Assembly (NCBI GenBank): GCA_965199815.1
Contig: CBDATE010000028.1
Location: forward strand, 539,573-603,572
Length of the DNA stretch: 64,000 bases
Direction of reading: 5' to 3'
Source: Azotimanducus sp965199815
GTDB lineage: Bacteria; Pseudomonadota; Gammaproteobacteria; Pseudomonadales; Azotimanducaceae
The translations under genes were made by a program, and so were the position numbers. Shown piece after piece: positions 16,435 to 25,273 of the stretch (the stretch's first letter is position 1; each line of letters begins with the position of its first letter). The notes beneath the pieces are model-generated. The model saw nothing but the letters and a program-made list of their open reading frames with translations. It searched no databases and was not told where the DNA came from.

Positions 16435-17958
16435 ATGCCCTTCCAATTCCCTGCCGCTCTCTACGCCAATCGAGCTGATGATCATGGGCGGCCCCTGTGC
16501 TGGGATTCTCAGGCAGTGCATACGCAGCTTGGCAGGAAAGTCTCCGCGCGAACCGTCGAACGCGCGCTCGGTGAACTGCTTCCGAACCCTCAATCGCCGG
16601 ACGATATCGAGGACGAGCAAGGCCGGAGCCTGAATCCGCTGGTGCGCGATGCATTGGAAAACGAGGCCAGGCGCAAGCGGCATCCCTCCCTCATCCTTCA
16701 GACGCACAAGAACTCCAAGGGGCACCTGTTCATGGCCAACGACGGGCGCGGAGGGCGCAAGTGGTTCTGGCATCAGGGTACGCCTGATCAGGCAGCCTTG
16801 CTTGATTTTCTCGACGCGCTGGCGCGGCACTACCAGCGACCTTTGCTGATCTGGCCGAGCGGTGCCCTGACACCTGTTGCCCGGCGCATTCAGGCCGTGT
16901 ACGGAGGACATCAGGTAACGCTTGCGAGTGGCGGAGTCGCGCGACTGGCATTGACCGCCTACGGCGATGCGCCCGGACAACCCGCACAGCCCGCACAAAC
17001 TGATGCGTCGAAACGCTCCTCTGGCAAGGCACCTGAAGACCCCGAGGCATCAGTGAGCACGGAAATGACGCATCTGGATCGTCTGGAAGCGGAAAGCATG
17101 CACATCATTCGCGAGGTGATGGCGGAAGCCGAGAACCCGGTCATGCTGTATTCGATTGGCAAGGATTCTTCCGTCATGCTGCGCCTCGCCGAGAAGGCTT
17201 TCTACCCGAGCAAGCCGCCGTTCCCGCTCATGCACATAGATACCCGCTGGAAGTTTCGCGCGATGTACGAGTTTCGTGACCAGATCGCACGACAGACCGG
17301 AATGGAACTCATCGTGCACATCAATCCCGATGGGGTCAGGAAGAATGTCAACCCTTTCGATCACGGAAGTGCGCTGCACACCGATGTGATGAAGACGCAA
17401 GCCTTGATTCAGGCGCTGGACAAACACGGATTCGATGCCGCCTTCGGCGGGGCGCGACGCGATGAAGAAAAGAGTCGCGCCAAGGAGCGCGTGTTCTCCT
17501 TTCGCAACAACAAACATCGCTGGGACCCCAAGAACCAGCGACCGGAGCTGTGGAATCTCTATAACGGTCGCAAGGCACCCGGCGAGAGCATGCGCGTATT
17601 TCCGCTGTCGAACTGGACGGAACTGGACATCTGGCAATACATCTACCGAGAGCAGATTCCGATTGTGCCCCTGTACTTTGCCGCCGAACGCCCGGTTATC
17701 GAACGTGATGGCATGCTCATGCAGGTGGACGATGAGCGGCTCAAGCTGTTTCCAGGCGAGAAGATTCACACCAGACGAGTGCGCTTCAGAACCCTCGGCT
17801 GTTATCCGCTGACCGGTGCCTTTGAATCCGATGCCGACACCCTGCCCGGGATCTTGCTGGAACTGCTCGAAGCGCGCACCAGCGAACGCCAGGGGCGCGC
17901 CATCGACAAGGACAGCCTCGGGTCCATGGAGAAGAAAAAACAGGAGGGGTATTTCTGA
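16435..17958 (+). CDS. cysD: Sulfate adenylyltransferase subunit 2 with ~210-residue N-terminal extension
   Basis: Residues from about 211 to 507 are a complete CysD (MTHLDRLEAESMHIIREVM, PP-loop LYSIGKDSS, GGARRDEEKSRAKERVFSFR, ending GSMEKKKQEGYF). CysD is the ATP-pyrophosphatase half of ATP sulfurylase, which makes adenylylsulfate with CysN. The first ~180 residues (including RHPSLILQTHKNSKGHLFMA and RPLLIWPSGALTPVARRIQA) are an unrecognised domain, followed by a Pro/Ala/Ser-rich linker. Normal CysD is about 300 residues. The frame is open throughout, a perfect -10 precedes 16435, and internal starts exist at GTG 17053 and ATG 17065. A fusion or two products from one frame are both possible. 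The stop overlaps the next start (TGATG). Confidence 0.9.
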   Translation: MPFQFPAALYANRADDHGRPLCWDSQAVHTQLGRKVSARTVERALGELLPNPQSPDDIEDEQGRSLNPLVRDALENEARRKRHPSLILQTHKNSKGHLFMANDGRGGRKWFWHQGTPDQAALLDFLDALARHYQRPLLIWPSGALTPVARRIQAVYGGHQVTLASGGVARLALTAYGDAPGQPAQPAQTDASKRSSGKAPEDPEASVSTEMTHLDRLEAESMHIIREVMAEAENPVMLYSIGKDSSVMLRLAEKAFYPSKPPFPLMHIDTRWKFRAMYEFRDQIARQTGMELIVHINPDGVRKNVNPFDHGSALHTDVMKTQALIQALDKHGFDAAFGGARRDEEKSRAKERVFSFRNNKHRWDPKNQRPELWNLYNGRKAPGESMRVFPLSNWTELDIWQYIYREQIPIVPLYFAAERPVIERDGMLMQVDDERLKLFPGEKIHTRRVRFRTLGCYPLTGAFESDADTLPGILLELLEARTSERQGRAIDKDSLGSMEKKKQEGYF

Positions 17959-18224
17959 TGGAGATGGAAGCCCCGAATTACCGCGAGTCGCGCCTGCGAA
18001 GCCTGCTCAAGGCCTGCTCCTGGCGAGTGCTGGCGACGGCTACCACGGTGTTGATTGCCTACATCATCACCGGCAAGGCGGACGCAGCCCTGGCCATCGG
18101 CAGCATCGAGTTCATCGCCAAGTTCATCATCTACTACCTGCATGAGCGCGCCTGGCAACTGGTGCCGCGAGGTGCCATCCGACACCTCGCGGGGAATGCC
18201 GATGCAGGCTCCGCCGATGCCTGA
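17958..18224 (+). CDS. DUF2061 small membrane protein
   Basis: 88 residues with the DUF2061 pattern: ESRLRSLLKACSWRVLATAT, a hydrophobic helix TTVLIAYIITG, then IGSIEFIAKFIIYYLHERAW, giving two membrane helices. DUF2061 genes are often found with sulfate activation genes and, as here, sit between cysD and cysNC. The start overlaps the cysD stop by one base. The function is not established; a role linked to sulfate assimilation is inferred from context only. Confidence 0.88.
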   Translation: MEMEAPNYRESRLRSLLKACSWRVLATATTVLIAYIITGKADAALAIGSIEFIAKFIIYYLHERAWQLVPRGAIRHLAGNADAGSADA

Positions 18225-18230
18225 GTCCGC

Positions 18231-18294
18231 TGCGACGGGGACACACACCGACATGCACACGACGCGACGTGCGACGGGGACACACACCGACATG
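18231..18294 (+). repeat. Direct repeat of 25 bp (39-bp period) at the cysNC start
   Basis: A 25-bp sequence beginning TGCGACGGGGACACACACCG occurs at 18231-18255 and again at 18270-18294, an exact in-frame 39-bp period ending each time in ATG. It duplicates the potential start codons of cysNC (18253 and 18292) in the gap after the DUF2061 gene. Confidence 0.85.
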
Positions 18295-20169
18295 AATGTG
18301 ACACACACCGCACTCGACCAATACATCGAGCAGCAATCACGGCTCGACCTGCTGCGCTTCCTCACCTGCGGCTCGGTCGATGACGGCAAGTCCACCCTCA
18401 TAGGGCGCATGCTGTACGAGGCGCAACTCCTGTTCGAGGATCAGGTTGCCGCCCTCAAGAGCGAATCGCGTCGTGTCGGCACCCAGGGCGGTGACATCGA
18501 CTTCGCACTGCTGGTGGACGGCCTGTCCGCCGAACGCGAGCAAGGTATCACCATTGATGTGGCCTACAGGTTCTTCGCCACCGACCGGCGCAAATTCATC
18601 GTCGCGGACACACCCGGTCACGAGCAGTACACGCGCAACATGGCGACCGGTGCCTCCACCGCCGATGTCGCCGTCATTCTGGTCGATGCGGAGCGGGGCG
18701 TACTCACCCAGACGCGGCGCCATTCGTTCATCTGTTCCCTGCTCGGCATACGGCATGTCGTGCTGGCGGTGAACAAGATGGATCTGGTGGATTTCGACCC
18801 CCGGGGGTATGAGCGAATTGTTCAGGAGTACGAAGCCTTCGCACAGCAACTCGACTTCGAGCAGGTAACCCCCATTCCGGTGTCGGCGCTCAAGGGCGAC
18901 AATGTGGTGACGCGTTCACAGCGTACGCCCTGGTTCTCGGGGCCGACCCTGATCGGCTACCTCGAAACTCTGGAGACACATCGCTCACTCGCAGGCGATA
19001 CATTTCGCATGCCGGTGCAGTGGGTCAACCGCCCCGACCACAGGTTTCGCGGCTATTCGGGCACCATCGTCTCCGGTCAGGTCAAGCCCGGCGATACCCT
19101 GCGCGTGTTGCCCGGCGGCGAACTGGCACATGTCGAGGACATCCTCCTCTACAAGAGCAGCCTGCCCCTTGCCATGACTGATCAGGCGGTCACGCTGCGG
19201 CTCGACCGGGATGTGGATTGCTCGCGCGGCAATCTGCTGGTCGCGGCGCAGGAACCCTGTGAAGTGGCGGACCAGTTCGAGGTGAATCTCGTGTGGATGG
19301 ATCAGGAACCTGGGCATCACGGTCGTGCCTATTGGCTGAAGACCGGGCCGCAGCGGGTGAACGCCACCATCACCAACATCAAGTACAAGTTCAACGTGAA
19401 CACGCTCGAGCATCTTTCCACGCATGATCTGGCGCTGAACGAGATTGGGGTGGCCACCATCGGCCTGGACAGCCCCATTGCCTTCGAACCCTATACCCAC
19501 AGCCGCACTCTGGGTTCGTTCGTCCTGATCGATCGCTTCACCAACGCCACCGTGGCCGCCGGCATGATCAATTTCGCGCTGCGTCGCGCGCGCAACATAT
19601 ATCATCAGAAACTGGTTATTGACCGCACGGCGCGCGAAGCCCTGAACGGTCACAAGGGGCGATTGCTGTGGTTCACCGGCCTCAGCGGTGCGGGCAAATC
19701 CTCCATCGCCGATGCGCTGGAGCAGGCGCTGCACAAGCGGGGTATCCGCACCTACATTCTCGATGGCGACAATGTTCGCCATGGCCTCAATCAGGATCTC
19801 GGATTCTCGGACAGTGACCGCATCGAGAACATCCGCCGAGTCGCGGAGGTGGCGAAGCTCATGGTAGATGCCGGGCTGGTGGTGCTGACCTCGTTCATTT
19901 CTCCATTCCGCGCCGAGCGCGACATGGCCAGGCGTCTGATGCAGGCGGGCGAGTTCGTGGAAATCTTCGTGGACACGCCGCTGGAAGAAGCGGAACGGCG
20001 CGACACCAAGGGCCTCTATGCCAAGGCGCGGCGCGGCGAATTACCCAATTTCACCGGTGTTGACAGCGCGTATGAGATACCCGAAAACCCGGAACTCCAC
20101 CTCTGCGCCGGTGAGGAGTCCATTGATGCCTGTGTGCGGCAGGTGGTGGACTATCTCGACCGGATGTAG
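18292..20169 (+). CDS. cysNC: Bifunctional sulfate adenylyltransferase subunit 1 / adenylylsulfate kinase (CysNC)
   Basis: 625 residues from the ATG at 18292. The N-terminal EF-Tu-like GTPase (CysN) has GSVDDGKST, DTPGHEQY and NKMD and drives APS synthesis by CysD through GTP hydrolysis. The C-terminal part, from about residue 450, is APS kinase (CysC): P-loop FTGLSGAGKSS, DGDNVRHGLNQDLGFSDSDR, and the C-terminal NFTGVDSAYEIPENPEL. It converts APS to PAPS. The start is ambiguous because of a 39-bp duplication that repeats the upstream ATG (18253); ATGs at 18196, 18202 and 18217 are also in frame but overlap the DUF2061 gene. It is the third gene of the cysD operon. Confidence 0.95.
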   Translation: MNVTHTALDQYIEQQSRLDLLRFLTCGSVDDGKSTLIGRMLYEAQLLFEDQVAALKSESRRVGTQGGDIDFALLVDGLSAEREQGITIDVAYRFFATDRRKFIVADTPGHEQYTRNMATGASTADVAVILVDAERGVLTQTRRHSFICSLLGIRHVVLAVNKMDLVDFDPRGYERIVQEYEAFAQQLDFEQVTPIPVSALKGDNVVTRSQRTPWFSGPTLIGYLETLETHRSLAGDTFRMPVQWVNRPDHRFRGYSGTIVSGQVKPGDTLRVLPGGELAHVEDILLYKSSLPLAMTDQAVTLRLDRDVDCSRGNLLVAAQEPCEVADQFEVNLVWMDQEPGHHGRAYWLKTGPQRVNATITNIKYKFNVNTLEHLSTHDLALNEIGVATIGLDSPIAFEPYTHSRTLGSFVLIDRFTNATVAAGMINFALRRARNIYHQKLVIDRTAREALNGHKGRLLWFTGLSGAGKSSIADALEQALHKRGIRTYILDGDNVRHGLNQDLGFSDSDRIENIRRVAEVAKLMVDAGLVVLTSFISPFRAERDMARRLMQAGEFVEIFVDTPLEEAERRDTKGLYAKARRGELPNFTGVDSAYEIPENPELHLCAGEESIDACVRQVVDYLDRM

Positions 20170-20242
20170 TTCGGAAGGATGTAAGCTCACAGGCACCGGG
20201 CGGGAGCACCCAGGCCAGGTGCAGGCCAAGTGCAGGCCGAAA

Positions 20243-22276
20243 TCAGTCCCGGCTCACCGTCTCCGGTTCAATCTCGATCAGCAACTCATCCATGGCCACC
20301 TGCTGGTTGCCGGCGACATGCACCTCGATGACGCGTCCGTCCACTTGCGCGTCCAGTTCATGCTGCATCTTCATGGCCTCGAGCAGCGCAAGACGCTGTC
20401 CCTTGACCACCAGCTCTCCGCGCTTCACAAACACTTCGAGCAGTTGCCCATGCATGGGCGCAACCACCCGCCCACTGCCACCGGCCTCGGGAGTCGCTGC
20501 ACCGGCGGCAAGATTCTCGAGCGTGAATTCATGCGTGTCAGTAGCGAGCGAGATGGTCACGCCATCCTCGTGGGCGAAATAGCGAAATCTGTGCTTCTCG
20601 CCCCGATGCAGCAGGGTGGCTGCATGCGAGTCGAGCTCGAGCAACGCGAATTCACCGACAGGCGTGTCGTCCACCGTCACTTGATAGGTGTCCGAATTTA
20701 TCGCCCGGGTCTTGCAGACCGCCGCCCCGCGTTCTGTCTGATAGACGCACACCGCGTCGAGATGCACGCCGCTTGACCAGTTCAGCAGCTCGGCGTTGAT
20801 GTGCAAGCCTGCGCGCAGCGCGGACAAGGTGGCGAGCCGGTATTGCATCACCGCAGCCATGGCCATCTCCTCGCTACCTGGCACCAGAGCGAATCCGGGT
20901 TCGGGATAGGTTTGCTCGATAAACGCGGTCGTGGCTTCGGCGCACACGAAGGATTCTTGCGTGAGCGCATCAATGAGAAAGTCGCGATTGGTGGCCGGGC
21001 CTACCAGTATGCTGGCCGAGAGCGCTGAAACGAGACGCTGACGCGCTTGCTCGCGGGTAGCGCCCCAGGCGATTACCTTGGCGAGCATGGGATCGTACCA
21101 GGGCGACACCTCGCCGCCAGGCGCAACGCCCGCATCAACGCGAATGCCGACACCGGCAGGCGGCAGCCAATGCGTGATGCGACCTGTGCTCGGCAGGAAT
21201 CCGGCACTTGGATCTTCCGCATACAGGCGCGCCTCGATGGCATGGCCGGACAGCCGCAGGTCGTCCTGCGTGAAGGCAAGGGCTTCGCCCGCGGCCACCT
21301 TCAGCTGCCACGCGACCAGATCGATACCGGTGATGCACTCGGTCACCGCATGTTCCACCTGCAAGCGGGTGTTCATTTCCAGGAAATAGAAGCGCCCGTC
21401 CCGATCCAGCAGGAACTCCACGGTGCCGGCACCCACATACCCCACGGCGCGCGCGGCCGCCACCGCAGCATCTCCCATGGCGGCGCGCAACTGCGGATTC
21501 ATTACCGGGCAGGGCGCCTCCTCGATCACCTTCTGATGTCGCCGCTGCACCGAGCAGTCGCGTTCACCGAGGTGCAGCACAGTGCCGTAGCGGTCGGCAA
21601 AAATCTGGATTTCAACATGGCGCGGGGCGATCAGCGCCTTCTCGATGATGAGTTCGTCCGCACCAAAGGCGCTCATGGCTTCCGAGCGCGCCGTCTTGAC
21701 GGAGTTTGCCAGCGCATCCTTCTCCTGTACCAGGCGCATGCCGCGCCCGCCACCGCCGGCGGCGGCCTTGATCATCACCGGATAGCCGATACGTTCCGCC
21801 TGCGACCTCAGGGTGGCCAAGCGCTGGTCCGTGTCGTGATACCCGGGGACACAGGGCACACCGGCCTCGATCATCGTTCGCTTGGCGTACGCCTTGTCGC
21901 CCATGATCTCGATGGCTTCGGCATTGGGCCCGACAAAGACAATACCCGCGCTCGCGCAGGCGCGGGCGAAGGCGGCGTTCTCGGAAAGAAATCCGTAGCC
22001 GGGATGCACGGCATCACTCCGGGTTTCCTCGGCGGCGCGAATCAGGCGCTTCGTCGCCAGATAGGATTCGCCCGGCGGCGATGCGCCTGTGTGCACCGCC
22101 TGATCGGCCATGCGCACATGCAGGGCATCGCGGTCGGCATCCGAATACACCGCCACCGTACTGATGCCCATGGATTTCGCGCTGTGCATCACCCGGCAGG
22201 CGATCTCGCCGCGATTGGCGATCAACAAACGCCGTATCGGCTTCACGACGGCAGACTGACCGGATACCCCGTTCAA
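20243..22276 (-). CDS. Acyl-CoA carboxylase biotin-containing alpha subunit (biotin carboxylase + BCCP)
   Basis: 677 residues. The biotin carboxylase part begins RRLLIANRGEIACRVMHSAK and contains the ATP-grasp loop AAAGGGGRGMRLV and EMNTRLQVEHAVTE. The C-terminal biotinyl domain has the biotinylation motif LEAMKMQHEL. The protein carboxylates its own biotin and passes CO2 to the beta subunit encoded just upstream, whose stop overlaps this TTG start (TTGA). GTG 22246 is an alternative start closer to the family N-terminus. Context (acyl-CoA dehydrogenase, beta subunit) points to a methylcrotonyl-, geranyl- or related branched acyl-CoA carboxylase, not acetyl-CoA carboxylase for fatty acid synthesis. 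Confidence 0.93.
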   Translation of the reverse strand: MNGVSGQSAVVKPIRRLLIANRGEIACRVMHSAKSMGISTVAVYSDADRDALHVRMADQAVHTGASPPGESYLATKRLIRAAEETRSDAVHPGYGFLSENAAFARACASAGIVFVGPNAEAIEIMGDKAYAKRTMIEAGVPCVPGYHDTDQRLATLRSQAERIGYPVMIKAAAGGGGRGMRLVQEKDALANSVKTARSEAMSAFGADELIIEKALIAPRHVEIQIFADRYGTVLHLGERDCSVQRRHQKVIEEAPCPVMNPQLRAAMGDAAVAAARAVGYVGAGTVEFLLDRDGRFYFLEMNTRLQVEHAVTECITGIDLVAWQLKVAAGEALAFTQDDLRLSGHAIEARLYAEDPSAGFLPSTGRITHWLPPAGVGIRVDAGVAPGGEVSPWYDPMLAKVIAWGATREQARQRLVSALSASILVGPATNRDFLIDALTQESFVCAEATTAFIEQTYPEPGFALVPGSEEMAMAAVMQYRLATLSALRAGLHINAELLNWSSGVHLDAVCVYQTERGAAVCKTRAINSDTYQVTVDDTPVGEFALLELDSHAATLLHRGEKHRFRYFAHEDGVTISLATDTHEFTLENLAAGAATPEAGGSGRVVAPMHGQLLEVFVKRGELVVKGQRLALLEAMKMQHELDAQVDGRVIEVHVAGNQQVAMDELLIEIEPETVSRD

Positions 22277-23916
22277 GGCCGCGCTACCCCGAAGCTGTTG
22301 GGTTGCAGGGTGCGCGCCCGCGCTTCCCGGCAGGTGGCGAGACAGAACCCCAGCACCTTGCGGCTGTCTCTGGGGTCAATCACGCCGTGATTGAGCAGTC
22401 GCCCGGCGGAATAGAAAGCCCCCTCCTGACGGGTGAGGTGCGCCTCAACTTCCGCTTCGAGTCGGTCGAGTGCCTGTTCGTCGAGTGGCGCACCGCGTCG
22501 TTCGGCAGCCGCCTGATGCACCTGACGCATGGTCTTCGCAGCCGATTCCCCGCCCATGACATTGCTCGCTGCGTTTGGCCAGGCGAACAGGAAGTCCGGG
22601 TCGTAGCCCATGCCGCACATGCCGTAGTTGCCGGCCCCGAAGCTCGCGCCCACATAGAGGGAAATCCTTGGTACGCGCAGATTGGTGACCGCCTGCACCA
22701 TCTTCGCGCCGTGCTTGATCATGCCGGCGCGCTCGGAGTCCGTGCCCACGATGTAGCCGGTGGTGTTATGCAGGAAGATCATGGGCAGCCGCGCCTGATC
22801 CATGAGCTGAAAAAAGTGGCTGGCCTTGGTGGCACCCATCGGGTCGATGGGGCCGTTGTTGCCGATCAGGCCACAGTGATGCCCCATGATGCTCGCCTGC
22901 AGGCACACCGTGGCCGCACCATAGAGAGGTTTGAATTCCTCGAACCCGGAGCCATCCACGATGCGCGCTACCAGTTCGCGCACGTCATACGGGATGCGGT
23001 AATTGACCGGCACCACGCCAGCGAGTTCGTCAGTATCGCAGACGGTCGCAGCATGGTCTTGTGCGGCCGCGGATGTACCGGATGCGCGCTCATGCCGATT
23101 CCAGTCGAGGTGTGCGACCAGATCCCTGGCCATCCTGATGCCTTCGGCATCGTCTTCGGCGAGATAATCGACCAGTCCCGACACTTGCGCGTGCATTTCA
23201 CTGCCGCCGAGTTCGCGGTCATCCACCACCTCACCGGTCGCCGCGCGCACCAGAGCGGCACCGCCAAGCGCCGCCAGACCGTTGTTCTTCACCCCGATCA
23301 CATAGTCCGACATGCCGGGCATGTAGGCCCCGCCTGCGGTCGAGGGGCCATGCAGGACGGTAATGGTCGGAATGCCAGCCGCGCTCAGTTGCGCCAGGTT
23401 GCGGAACATGGAGCCGGCCAGTATCCAGTTTTCGACGGTGAAGTTCCTGAGGTTGGCACCGGCGCTTTCCACCAGATGCACCACCGGCAGTTTCTGGCGT
23501 TTGGCAATATCCTGAATACTCAGCACCATGGCGTTGGTAGTGCTGGTGTAGCTGCCCGCCTGAATGCCGCTGTCGTCCACCCACACGAGACAGCGCACAC
23601 CGCGCACGAAACCTATGCCGGCGATGGTGTTGGCACCCGGTACGCTGGTCTCGGGGTTCTCGTCCTCGACCAGATAGTTGGCCAGGCTGTGCAATTGCAG
23701 GAAGGGCAAGCCCGGGTCGATGAGCCGCGACAGGCGCTCATGGGGCGGAATCTGCCCGCGTTGCTCGAACACCGCCCGGCGTTTGCCCGAGGTGGTCAGG
23801 GCGCGCGCTTCGATAGCCCGAAGCTCGGCCACCAGAGCAAGCATGTCGGCCCGATTCTGCTCGAAGTCCGGCGACTGTCGGCTCAGCCTGGAGGTGAACG
23901 CCTTCAAGCCCTTCAA
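22273..23916 (-). CDS. Acyl-CoA carboxylase carboxyltransferase (beta) subunit
   Basis: 547 residues from a TTG at 23916, chosen because AAGGAG lies six bases upstream and because it gives the family N-terminus (SRLSRQSPDFEQNRADML). The frame is open to 24009 without a better start. Crotonase-fold carboxyltransferase motifs include GPSTAGGAYMPGMSDY, AATGEVVDDRELGGSEMHA and a C-terminal ASFGAGNYGMCG. It transfers CO2 from biotin to an acyl-CoA. The segment SEMHAQVSGLVDYLAEDD resembles geranyl-CoA carboxylase AtuC as much as methylcrotonyl-CoA carboxylase, so leucine or isoprenoid degradation are both possible. It is divergent from an acyl-CoA dehydrogenase gene. Confidence 0.93.
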   Translation of the reverse strand: MKGLKAFTSRLSRQSPDFEQNRADMLALVAELRAIEARALTTSGKRRAVFEQRGQIPPHERLSRLIDPGLPFLQLHSLANYLVEDENPETSVPGANTIAGIGFVRGVRCLVWVDDSGIQAGSYTSTTNAMVLSIQDIAKRQKLPVVHLVESAGANLRNFTVENWILAGSMFRNLAQLSAAGIPTITVLHGPSTAGGAYMPGMSDYVIGVKNNGLAALGGAALVRAATGEVVDDRELGGSEMHAQVSGLVDYLAEDDAEGIRMARDLVAHLDWNRHERASGTSAAAQDHAATVCDTDELAGVVPVNYRIPYDVRELVARIVDGSGFEEFKPLYGAATVCLQASIMGHHCGLIGNNGPIDPMGATKASHFFQLMDQARLPMIFLHNTTGYIVGTDSERAGMIKHGAKMVQAVTNLRVPRISLYVGASFGAGNYGMCGMGYDPDFLFAWPNAASNVMGGESAAKTMRQVHQAAAERRGAPLDEQALDRLEAEVEAHLTRQEGAFYSAGRLLNHGVIDPRDSRKVLGFCLATCREARARTLQPNSFGVARP

Positions 23917-24040
23917 GCGAGTCTCCTTGATGTCGTGAACTGCATTGAATACATCAATCCTGAATGCACCTGATATTCTATGATTTTCGGACAATTCATC
24001 ACATGACAATGTATCAACTCATGCGCAGTGCCTTCCGGAC

Positions 24041-25207
24041 ATGATGCAATTTCACCTTGACGAAGAGCAGCAGACGCTTCTCGAGCACACCAATCGCTTT
24101 GCGCAAGAACAGTTGTATCCGCTGGCGGCGAAGATGGATGCCGAGGAATGGTGGCCGCAAGACCTGTTCCCGCGCATGGGAGAGCTGGGGTTGCTTGGCG
24201 TGACGATAGACCCGGAGTACGGTGGCGGGGGTCTCGATTACCTGTCTGCGGGGCTCGTTTGCCAGGCCATTGCGCGCTGGAATCATGCCCTCGCCTTGAG
24301 CTGGGTCGCCCATGACAACCTGTGCGCGGACAATCTGGCGCGCAACGGCTCCGAATACCTGCGCCAAAAATACCTGCCGGGCCTGTGTTCGGGGGAACTC
24401 ATCGGTGCCTTGGGGCTCACCGAACCGGGTGCCGGCTCGGATGCGCTCGGCTCCATGCGTACCATCGCGCGTCGCCGGAACGACCACTATCTCCTCACCG
24501 GCAGCAAGCTCTATATCACCAACGGGCCGGTAGCCGATGTGGTGCTGGTCTATGCCAGGACCGACCCGCAGGCCGGCAAGCGCGGCATTTCCGCCTTCCT
24601 TGTGGAAACCGATACGCCCGGTTTCGAGGTGGCGCAGAAATTGACCAAGATGGGTTTTCGCGGCAGCCAGACGGGTGAGCTCGTCATGCAGGAATGCGTG
24701 GTGCCTGTGGAGAATCTGGTGGGTGAGGAGAATCACGGCGCGAAGGTGGTCATGGGCGGTCTCGACTACGAGCGCGCCATGATTGCGCCCATCTCTCTCG
24801 GTATTGGCGAGCGCGCGCTCGACCTGTCGCTTGAATGGGCGCAGACACGCGAGCAGTTTGGCAAGCCTATTGGCAGCTTTCAGATGGTCGAGTCCAAACT
24901 GGCCGATATGTACGTGTGGGTAGAGACCATGCGCGCTTTCGTCTATCAGGTACTGGCGCACTGCTCACGCGCTGACCCGCAGGAAGCGGGTCGTGGTGCC
25001 CTGCACCGGCAGACAGCGGCGGCCATCATGTATGCGGCTTCGACCTGTCGCCAGATTCTCGACGAGATGGTGCAGATTCACGGCGGCAGCGGCTACATCT
25101 GGGAATCCGAGGTCAATCGCCTGTTTCGCGCCACCAAGCTGCTCGAAATTGGTGCCGGCACCACCGAAGTGCGCAAGATGATTATCAGCAAGGGTTTGGT
25201 GGGATGA
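24041..25207 (+). CDS. Acyl-CoA dehydrogenase (isovaleryl-/citronellyl-CoA type)
   Basis: 388 residues with the complete FAD acyl-CoA dehydrogenase fold: ALGLTEPGAGSDALGSMRT, LTGSKLYITNGPVADVVLVYART, REQFGKPIGSFQMVESKLADMY, and C-terminal EIGAGTTEVRKMIISKGL. In GLDYERAMIAP a Glu lies at the helix-G position used as catalytic base in isovaleryl-CoA dehydrogenase, and the classical C-terminal region reads LLEIGAGT, so the enzyme belongs to the branched-chain type. It would make the enoyl-CoA substrate for the divergent carboxylase pair. Start ATG 24041 or 24044. No hydratase or lyase gene of the leucine pathway is adjacent. Confidence 0.92.
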   Translation: MMQFHLDEEQQTLLEHTNRFAQEQLYPLAAKMDAEEWWPQDLFPRMGELGLLGVTIDPEYGGGGLDYLSAGLVCQAIARWNHALALSWVAHDNLCADNLARNGSEYLRQKYLPGLCSGELIGALGLTEPGAGSDALGSMRTIARRRNDHYLLTGSKLYITNGPVADVVLVYARTDPQAGKRGISAFLVETDTPGFEVAQKLTKMGFRGSQTGELVMQECVVPVENLVGEENHGAKVVMGGLDYERAMIAPISLGIGERALDLSLEWAQTREQFGKPIGSFQMVESKLADMYVWVETMRAFVYQVLAHCSRADPQEAGRGALHRQTAAAIMYAASTCRQILDEMVQIHGGSGYIWESEVNRLFRATKLLEIGAGTTEVRKMIISKGLVG

Positions 25208-25236
25208 TGCCGCCCGCTCCCCGGTGAGTCTTCTCC

Positions 25237-25259
25237 GGGAAGCCCCTGTTGTTCAGAAC
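25237..25259 (+). repeat. Degenerate fragment of the multi-hairpin repeat family
   Basis: GGGAAGCCCCTGTTGTTCAG recalls the left arm and loop of hairpin 5 of the 145-bp element, followed by GAACATACCAAGGG, also seen after the degraded copy at 29533-29568. It lies between the convergent 3' ends of the acyl-CoA dehydrogenase and monooxygenase genes. Confidence 0.4.
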
Positions 25260-25273
25260 ATACCAAGGGTCCT

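Noticed and set aside
22303..23973. 556-codon plus-strand ORF opposite the carboxyltransferase gene
   Set aside because: Antisense of a strongly recognised enzyme; long shadow ORFs are expected in GC-rich DNA.
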